From NCBI GenBank assembly GCA_948477625.1, contig CAOLNK010000002.1, positions 1-25,444 on the forward strand: a stretch of 25,444 nucleotides of DNA, given 5' to 3'. The stretch is from an uncultured Candidatus Saccharibacteria bacterium (GTDB lineage: Bacteria > Patescibacteriota > Saccharimonadia > Saccharimonadales > Saccharimonadaceae). Both the position numbers and the translations under genes were made by a program. The stretch's first letter is position 1. Each line of letters starts with the position of its first letter. Shown one piece after another: positions 21,241-25,444 of this stretch. The notes beneath the pieces were generated by a model. The model was not told the DNA's origin. It was given only the letters and a program-made list of their open reading frames with translations, and did not search any database.

Positions 21241-21969
21241 AATACTAAACAAGACTGGTAGGGCAACATTGGCGAATTTGAGCTTGTTGCCGTGTTTGTC
21301 GAGCTCAACATGGATCTGTAAATAAGCATAGGTAAGTACGGAAAGAATGAGGCTAAGCTGTGATATACAGATTCCGGTGCTACCTATAGTATAAATGATG
21401 AGCCATGAATACGAAATCCAGGCGATTTCGGCAAAAACTAGACCACAGACTAGCGAAATGAAGGTAGCGTCGTGGTCGCCATTTTGTACTAAAACGTGGT
21501 TGGAGGCAGCAAAACCGATTAGAAAACTAGCCACCACGAGCACAGCAGAATCGGTGATGGCGGCAAAGATGCTGGCGACAGTAGTACCGAGTAGGACAGC
21601 AATGATTGATTGTAGGATGTTGGAGTTCAGTGAAGATCGGGGTTTGATGAAAATTAGCCACACGGCATAGGTAATTATTAGGGCAATATGCACAGGCAAC
21701 ATTGTGGTGCCAGCTGCATAGGCTAGGAGTACAAAGCTGATGCCGACGATAAAATCGACCAGGCTGGAACGAATATTGAGTAGCCAATAGCGGTGGTTAA
21801 CGGCGAAAATGCGCCATTTGGAAATTACTACAAGTACTAAACCAATGATGCAGTTACCAGTAATCAGTGTAGCGCCAATTGAGGCAACCGCTAGCAAGAT
21901 ATTGAGCACAACGTGTAAGAACGAGCTTACGATATTGCGGCTTTTGCGGATAAAAATGTAATCAGCCAT
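21184..21969 (-). CDS. Polytopic membrane protein of unknown function
   Basis: A 261-residue integral membrane protein with about eight hydrophobic segments, for example HVVLNILLAVASIGATLITG, VDFIVGISFVLLAYAAGTTM, ILQSIIAVLLGTTVASIFAA and a final VALPVLFSILVIIVLIISF. The loops are short, so most of the protein lies in the membrane. I do not recognise the family; it has the look of a small transporter or of a membrane protein seen only in related genomes. The start at 21969 (MADYIFIRKS) is set by a TGC-TATAAT 9 bases upstream; a longer frame from 22062 crosses the promoter and would overlap lepB. It converges on prmC with a 57-base overlap. Confidence 0.75.
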   Translation of the reverse strand: MADYIFIRKSRNIVSSFLHVVLNILLAVASIGATLITGNCIIGLVLVVISKWRIFAVNHRYWLLNIRSSLVDFIVGISFVLLAYAAGTTMLPVHIALIITYAVWLIFIKPRSSLNSNILQSIIAVLLGTTVASIFAAITDSAVLVVASFLIGFAASNHVLVQNGDHDATFISLVCGLVFAEIAWISYSWLIIYTIGSTGICISQLSLILSVLTYAYLQIHVELDKHGNKLKFANVALPVLFSILVIIVLIISFSQPRFNIH

Positions 21970-21978
21970 ATGTAGATA

Positions 21979-21987
21979 ATTATAGCA
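21979..21987 (-). promoter_or_regulatory. Extended -10 promoter of the membrane-protein gene
   Basis: Minus strand TGC-TATAAT, 9 bases before the ATG at 21969. Confidence 0.7.
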
Positions 21988-22014
21988 AAACTTTTGCGCA
22001 TGGTAAAATAATTG

Positions 22015-22023
22015 TGCTATAAT
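22015..22023 (+). promoter_or_regulatory. Extended -10 promoter of lepB
   Basis: TGC-TATAAT, 6 bases before ATG 22030. It is divergent from the membrane-protein promoter. Confidence 0.75.
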
Positions 22024-22029
22024 GTAGAA

Positions 22030-22671
22030 ATGGAACCAAAACCAAAATTTTTTCAAAAACATCCGTTACTAAAAGATATCTTAAGTCTAGTACTATTTGT
22101 GGCGTGTGTGATTGGTGGTACAGTTTTGTTGAACGCATTTGTCTTTCGCTCATATAACGTGGTAGGGCAGAGTATGGAGAATACTTTACATAATGATGAT
22201 AGGATTATTGTGAATCGGTTGCCGGTGACTTGGGCGCATTTCTTGGGGCAGGAGTATGTGCCGGAGCGAGGTGATGTAATTGTGTTTGCGAATGGGGCGG
22301 CGGACGGGCCTTTGACTTGTGGTGTACCAGATGGTAAGGTGGACCAATATATTATTAAGCGGGTGATTGCTTTTCCAGGTGAGCGTGTAACGGTGAAGGA
22401 TGGTGTGCTGACGGTCTATAATGAAGAGCATCCAGAAGGATTTTCACCGGACGACGATACGCGGGTAGACGAAAATAATGGCCCGAAGGCGTATTCTTCA
22501 GGTGAGGTGGATATGGTTGTGCCAGAAGGTGAGTTGTTTGTGGCGGGCGATAACCGTGAAGGATCGCATTCATTTGACTCGCGCTCGGGTTTAGGTACAG
22601 TGCCGTTTTGCCGGATTATTGGTCCGGCAGCAGTGCGGATTTATCCGTTTGACCAGATTCGCTTGTTTTAG
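22030..22671 (+). CDS. lepB: Type I signal peptidase
   Basis: Membrane serine protease that removes signal peptides from exported proteins. One membrane segment lies near residues 14-36. The catalytic Ser is in GQSMENTL near 47 and the general-base Lys in YIIKRVIAFPGE near 110. The C-terminal box is VAGDNREGSHSFDSRSGLG. The 213 residues are typical of Gram-positive SipS-type enzymes. The ATG at 22030 is preferred over an in-frame one at 22012, which lies upstream of the -10 box. The next gene starts 45 bases downstream without a terminator, so co-transcription with the phosphoesterase is likely. Confidence 0.94.
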   Translation: MEPKPKFFQKHPLLKDILSLVLFVACVIGGTVLLNAFVFRSYNVVGQSMENTLHNDDRIIVNRLPVTWAHFLGQEYVPERGDVIVFANGAADGPLTCGVPDGKVDQYIIKRVIAFPGERVTVKDGVLTVYNEEHPEGFSPDDDTRVDENNGPKAYSSGEVDMVVPEGELFVAGDNREGSHSFDSRSGLGTVPFCRIIGPAAVRIYPFDQIRLF

Positions 22672-22716
22672 TATAATTTTGTAAATTGTACTTTAGAGAA
22701 AGGAGGTGTTGGATGC

Positions 22717-23664
22717 ATGTACAGACAGGAAATGCGGTGGAACTTGCCCGGAAGAACACGTCGGATTTTGGCATTTTCGGATTTGCACTTTTGTGACAAA
22801 GTAGTAGGGCGAAGAGCCGAGCTGATACTGACGACTTTGGAGCGGATTTGCCAAGAGGAGAAAATTGATTATATTTTCTTTTTGGGAGATTTGATTAATT
22901 CGTTGGATGTACTGAGTGATACCATGCTGCGAATGGAGTTGAAACTGTTTTTGGATGAACTGGCCGCGGTGGCTCCGGTGATTATGGTGACTGGCAATCA
23001 TGATGTGAGTTACTATACGGCTGGTGCGACTAAGGGACGGATGGTCCCAGAACAGTGGTATCGGTGGGCGCGAGTGTTGATGCAGAATGAACGGATTCAT
23101 GTACTGGATGTAAGGTTTGGGAAAAGTCATGCGGTATTTGATGATGGTGTAATGCGGGTACTGGGTATGAGCTTGCCGGAGATGTGTTATCCGACGACAG
23201 TGAGCAATGGCCGTGGTTCGGCGGAGGCTTTTCGGGAATATGCTGAGAAAGTGCTACCGGAGTTGATCAAAGTGCCAGGGCGGGAGTATTATCTATTGTT
23301 GCATAATCCGCAATTTTTGGCGCATGTGAAATTGGATAAGCGCGTTGCAGTATTGGCGGGCCATATGCATAATGGTTTGGTGCCGCCGGTGGTGGATGAA
23401 CTGATGCGGTTTACGAGTCGAGGGGTGGTGGCGCCAGGGTACTATAATCGTAAAGGGCGGAAGATGAGTTATGTGCCGTTTGGCGTTGGTGCGAGGTATC
23501 GCCCAAATGAGAAACGACCATGGCTGACGTTGAATTCTTGCATACATATGCCACCAGAAAGTTGGCTATGGAAGCTGGATGGGTTTTTCCCTGCTCTGAG
23601 CTATGCGATTATTTCTGGCGATGAGTCAAAGCTGAAGTTCTCCAGTAAGTATTTTCGGTGTTAA
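22717..23664 (+). CDS. Calcineurin-like metallophosphoesterase
   Basis: A 315-residue two-metal hydrolase. Motifs in order: FSDLHF near 20-25, FLGDLIN near 53-59, VTGNHDVSYY near 92-101, LLLHNPQF near 195, and AGHMHNG near 213-219, which together supply the Asp, His and Asn metal ligands. It resembles the YkuE-type cell-envelope phosphodiesterases (phospholipid or UDP-lipid hydrolases), but no signal peptide or membrane segment is seen, so the substrate is open. AAAGGAGGTG lies 10 bases before ATG 22717, one of the best ribosome-binding sites here; another ATG at 22713 is in a different frame. It is probably co-transcribed with lepB. Confidence 0.88.
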   Translation: MYRQEMRWNLPGRTRRILAFSDLHFCDKVVGRRAELILTTLERICQEEKIDYIFFLGDLINSLDVLSDTMLRMELKLFLDELAAVAPVIMVTGNHDVSYYTAGATKGRMVPEQWYRWARVLMQNERIHVLDVRFGKSHAVFDDGVMRVLGMSLPEMCYPTTVSNGRGSAEAFREYAEKVLPELIKVPGREYYLLLHNPQFLAHVKLDKRVAVLAGHMHNGLVPPVVDELMRFTSRGVVAPGYYNRKGRKMSYVPFGVGARYRPNEKRPWLTLNSCIHMPPESWLWKLDGFFPALSYAIISGDESKLKFSSKYFRC

Positions 23665-23681
23665 TGCGGATAAAAGTGAAG

Positions 23682-23697
23682 TATTTGCCGGCAAATA
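23682..23697. repeat. 16-bp perfect palindrome TATTTGCCGGCAAATA
   Basis: A centre-free palindrome just after the phosphoesterase stop, immediately followed by a TATCCCCT/AGGGGATA hairpin (23696-23721). Neither has a T-tract, so they form a weak terminator or a protein-binding site. Confidence 0.6.
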
Positions 23698-23744
23698 TCC
23701 CCTGCCTTTGAGTAGGGGATAAAAAGTTGTAGGAGGGAGTAAGA

Positions 23745-23837
23745 ATGTGTTTGTGTATAGGTTTGATGGTCTTTTTGTATTATACGTCTAGTATAGCGAT
23801 CCCGGTAGAGGGGGAGAATAAAACTCTGGTAAATTGA
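23745..23837 (+). CDS. 30-residue signal-peptide-like ORF ahead of cassette copy 2
   Basis: AGGAGGG lies 7 bases before ATG 23745. The peptide MCLCIGLMVFLYYTSSIAIP followed by VEGENKTLVN looks like an export signal with a short polar end. It stops at 23835-23837, a few bases before the cassette's LYFVR segment, which is in the next frame. It may be the decayed 5' end of a secreted protein that carried the cassette, or a chance ORF. The ribosome-binding site and hydrophobic core make it worth recording. Confidence 0.45.
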   Translation: MCLCIGLMVFLYYTSSIAIPVEGENKTLVN

Positions 23838-23841
23838 TGCG

Positions 23842-24092
23842 CTTTACTTCGTGCGCGGCGGGTTTATTAACTTGCCTAGTCGTAATGGTGGCACTTTCTT
23901 GGACGCTGGCATCTACGGCGACTGGTGGTCGTCGCGAGGCTCATCTACGCGCACTGATGGCTCCGCTATTCCTAGCGCTTACGTCCTCTACTTTACTACT
24001 ACTGGCGTGGGCCCGTCGGCTGGCCCGCATACCCGCTACGCCGGTTTCCCCCTCCGCTGCCTTAGTACTGTATTAGACATGTAGAGTGGAGA
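23842..24092 (+). pseudogene. FISUMP-like variable cassette, copy 2 (C-terminal domain fragment)
   Basis: An open frame ending at 24084 encodes LYFVRGGFINLPSRNGG, then GDWWSSRGSS, DGSAIPSAY, a variable stretch, and the constant end FPLRCLSTVLDM. The VRxG..I..G / WSS / AYxLxF..xxVxPS / GFxxRC pattern is that of the C-terminal part of the Fibrobacter succinogenes major paralogous (FISUMP) domain, which has a C-type-lectin-like fold. There is no proper start: the frame is open only from a TAA at 23830, and the first candidate is GTG 23851 without a ribosome-binding site. Codons end mostly in C or T (TAC, GGC, CTC), unlike the T/G-ending codons of its neighbours. Constant ends are shared with copy 3 (20 bp at the 5' side, over 40 bp at the 3' side). 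Confidence 0.7.
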
Positions 24093-24112
24093 TGGGGGAC
24101 TCTAAGAAAATA

Positions 24113-24121
24113 TGTTATAAT
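24113..24121 (+). promoter_or_regulatory. Extended -10 promoter of dus
   Basis: TGT-TATAAT, 6 bases before ATG 24128; about 20 bases after the end of cassette copy 2. Confidence 0.75.
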
Positions 24122-24127
24122 TATGAA

Positions 24128-25126
24128 ATGAATAATATCTGGAATGATTTACCGCATGGTTTTACGATTCTAGCACCGATGGAAGGCGTGACGGATGTGA
24201 TTTTTCGGCAGGTGGTGGCAAAAGCGGGGCGGCCAAATTTGTTTTTTACAGAATTTACAAATGTTTCGAGTTTTGCTTCGGAAAAAGGGCGGGCAAATGC
24301 GCTGGAGCGGCTAGAGGTGGTGTCGACAGACATGCCGATTATTGCGCAAATTTGGGGGAAGAATCCGGAACATTTTGCTGAATTGGCGGGAGCGTTAGAA
24401 GGTTTAGGTTTTGCTGGGCTAGACATTAATATGGGTTGTCCAGATCGGCATGTAAACGCCGCCGGTGGTGGAGCGGCGATGATTCGTACGCCAGATTTGG
24501 CAGTGGAGTGCTTAAATCAAGCACGAAGAGCCACGAATTTGCCGGTTTCCGTAAAAACGCGGTTAGGCTATACTTTTGTAGATGAATATCGGGAGTGGTT
24601 GCCGACTTTGCTCAAAGAAAAACCAGCAGCGCTGACGGTGCACCTCAGGACGCGTAAGGAGATGTCTAAAGTGCCAGCGCATTTTGAGTTGATTCCGGAA
24701 ATTGCTGGGTTATGTCGAGCGTTTTCGCCAGAAACAAAGTTAGTGATAAATGGCGATATCAAGGATTTAGCACAGGTGCAGGAACTAAGTGCGAAATATC
24801 CTCAAGTGGATGGTTGGATGATTGGGCGGGGTGTGTTTGAGAATCCGTATTGTTTTACGAATCGTCAGGCGACGCAGACAGAGCTAATGGAACTATTAAA
24901 TTATCACTTGGATTTGTTTGATGCGAAGGATGCAGAGTTGAAGTTACAACGAGCACAGGCCTTGAGTGATGGGCTGGATGTTGAGGTGAAAGGTTTGGCG
25001 TTTGAACCGCTGAAAAGGTTTTTCAAGATTTATATCCATAGTTTTGCTGGAGCGAGTGAGTTGCGGGCGAAGCTGATGAAAACTAAAAATACACAAGAGG
25101 TGCGGGAAATTCTGCGTAGGGCTTGA
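24128..25126 (+). CDS. dus: tRNA-dihydrouridine synthase
   Basis: FMN enzyme that reduces uridines in the tRNA D-loop. The TIM-barrel motifs are ILAPMEGVTDVIFRQVV near 14-30, the catalytic Cys in NMGCPDRHV near 103, GGGAAMI, VKTRLGY, the HLRTRKEM strand that holds the FMN phosphate region, VINGDI and MIGRGVFENP. A helical C-terminal domain follows from about 255. The 332 residues match the family. The start at 24128 is set by the TGT-TATAAT 6 bases upstream; a longer frame from 24086 begins inside the cassette tail. Cassette copies 2 and 3 lie on either side in inverted orientation. Confidence 0.94.
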   Translation: MNNIWNDLPHGFTILAPMEGVTDVIFRQVVAKAGRPNLFFTEFTNVSSFASEKGRANALERLEVVSTDMPIIAQIWGKNPEHFAELAGALEGLGFAGLDINMGCPDRHVNAAGGGAAMIRTPDLAVECLNQARRATNLPVSVKTRLGYTFVDEYREWLPTLLKEKPAALTVHLRTRKEMSKVPAHFELIPEIAGLCRAFSPETKLVINGDIKDLAQVQELSAKYPQVDGWMIGRGVFENPYCFTNRQATQTELMELLNYHLDLFDAKDAELKLQRAQALSDGLDVEVKGLAFEPLKRFFKIYIHSFAGASELRAKLMKTKNTQEVREILRRA

Positions 25127-25141
25127 GGCGGTCTATCATCA

Positions 25142-25390
25142 TCTCCCCCTCTACATGTCTAATACAGTACTAAGGCAGCGGAGGGGGAAAGCGTGCCAGC
25201 GCACGTTCGGGCCACCCGACGGGTTGACGTCAGAGGGCCCAAAGCGGAGGTAGTAAGCGCTAGGGATAGCGGCGCCATCAGCGTGAATAGACGAACCCCG
25301 CGACGACCAATCGTAGCCGACGACGCTAGCGTACCTAAAAGTACCAGCAGATACCGCCAAATCGATCCACCCGCTGCGCACGAAGTAAAG
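25142..25390 (-). pseudogene. FISUMP-like variable cassette, copy 3 (C-terminal domain fragment)
   Basis: The minus-strand frame ends at 25151 with the same FPLRCLSTVLDM and the same post-stop GTAGAGGGGGAGA. Its centre differs: VRSGWIDLAVSAGTF, YDWSSRGSSIHADGAAIP, AYYLRFGPSDVNPSGGP, VRWHAF. Relative to copy 2 there is one codon indel and many amino-acid changes, while the framework (WSSRGSS, DG.AIPSAY, F, V.PS.GP) is kept. The frame is open upstream to at least 25432 (a TTG), but no ribosome-binding site or signal peptide is visible before the window ends, so it may be either a fragment or the end of a gene that continues outside. Copies 2 and 3 converge on dus. Confidence 0.7.
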
Positions 25391-25408
25391 AAACGAGTTC
25401 TGTTCGGG

Positions 25409-25439
25409 ATAAAAGTTGATAGTTACTATCAACTTTTAT
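25409..25439. repeat. Perfect inverted repeat with 15-bp arms and a 1-bp centre
   Basis: ATAAAAGTTGATAGT (25409-25423), T, ACTATCAACTTTTAT (25425-25439). It lies about 20 bp upstream of cassette copy 3, at the very end of the window. It could be a strong operator, a recombination site or a hairpin at the cassette border. Confidence 0.8.
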
Positions 25440-25444
25440 ATACC

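Noticed and set aside
22012..22029. Longer start for lepB
   Set aside because: It lies upstream of the TGC-TATAAT -10 box, so it would not be in the mRNA.
21970..22062. Longer N-terminus of the membrane protein
   Set aside because: The added 31 codons cross its own -10 box and run into lepB; the residues look like a chance frame.
23834..24076. 80-residue ORF in another frame of cassette copy 2
   Set aside because: The frame that is shared between copies and ends in FPLRCLSTVLDM is the conserved one; this other frame is not kept in copy 3.
23842..24084. CRISPR or ordinary IS element as explanation of the repeat
   Set aside because: No short regular repeats with spacers and no transposase or terminal inverted repeats; the repeat encodes a conserved domain end.

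Overview
The window looks like a chromosomal contig of a small-genome bacterium of the Patescibacteria (CPR), most likely a Candidatus Saccharibacteria (TM7) relative. The grounds are a reduced dcw cluster (mraY-ftsW-murG-ftsQ without murD or murC), an orphan type IV coupling-type ATPase, a sigma-region-4/HARE-HTH regulator, dense short operons and many poorly known small proteins. This placement is an inference; no rRNA is present. Genes on the + strand are strongly G/T-rich.

Layout. 1-59: tail of a repeated surface-domain cassette. 82-4141: peptidoglycan/division operon mraY, ftsW, murG, ftsQ-like. 4151-5644: a lipoprotein gene with its own promoter, possible attenuator and terminator. 5646-6215: gene-poor. 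6216-12970 (minus): T4SS-type ATPase, a structured 103-bp intergenic element, a sigma4-HARE regulator with two promoters, and topA. 12971-13833: an RNA-rich intergenic region with an unassigned ~345-nt structured RNA, a ~65-nt RNA and a 37-codon ORF. 13834-14886: dprA. 14936-15520 (minus): two small unknown genes behind a hairpin-rich leader. 15654-18404 (minus): pth and two family-2 glycosyltransferases. 18461-18537: tRNA-Val(CAC). 18584-21240: prfA and prmC (release factor 1 and its methyltransferase) around a divergent rRNA adenine methyltransferase. 21184-23664: a membrane protein, lepB and a metallophosphoesterase. 23745-25444: dus bracketed by two inverted cassette copies, ending in a 15-bp inverted repeat.

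The most interesting system is the set of three dispersed cassettes (1-59, 23842-24092, 25142-25390). Each encodes the C-terminal part of a FISUMP/C-type-lectin-like domain. All share an identical 3' end running past the stop codon, and the two long copies also share a constant 5' end around a hypervariable centre. Many substitutions fall in NNY codons at positions 1 and 2, as in diversity-generating retroelement targets, but silent third-base changes also occur, so silent-cassette gene conversion is an equal alternative. No reverse transcriptase or template repeat was recognised here. The window both starts and ends in this repeat, which suggests that the assembly breaks at it.

Other recurring signals are extended -10 promoters (TGn-TATAAT) lying 6-10 nt before start codons at nine genes (probable leaderless mRNAs), and a 17-bp palindrome GTTGTAA-N3-TTACAAC found inside murG, topA and prmC in the same reading frame.
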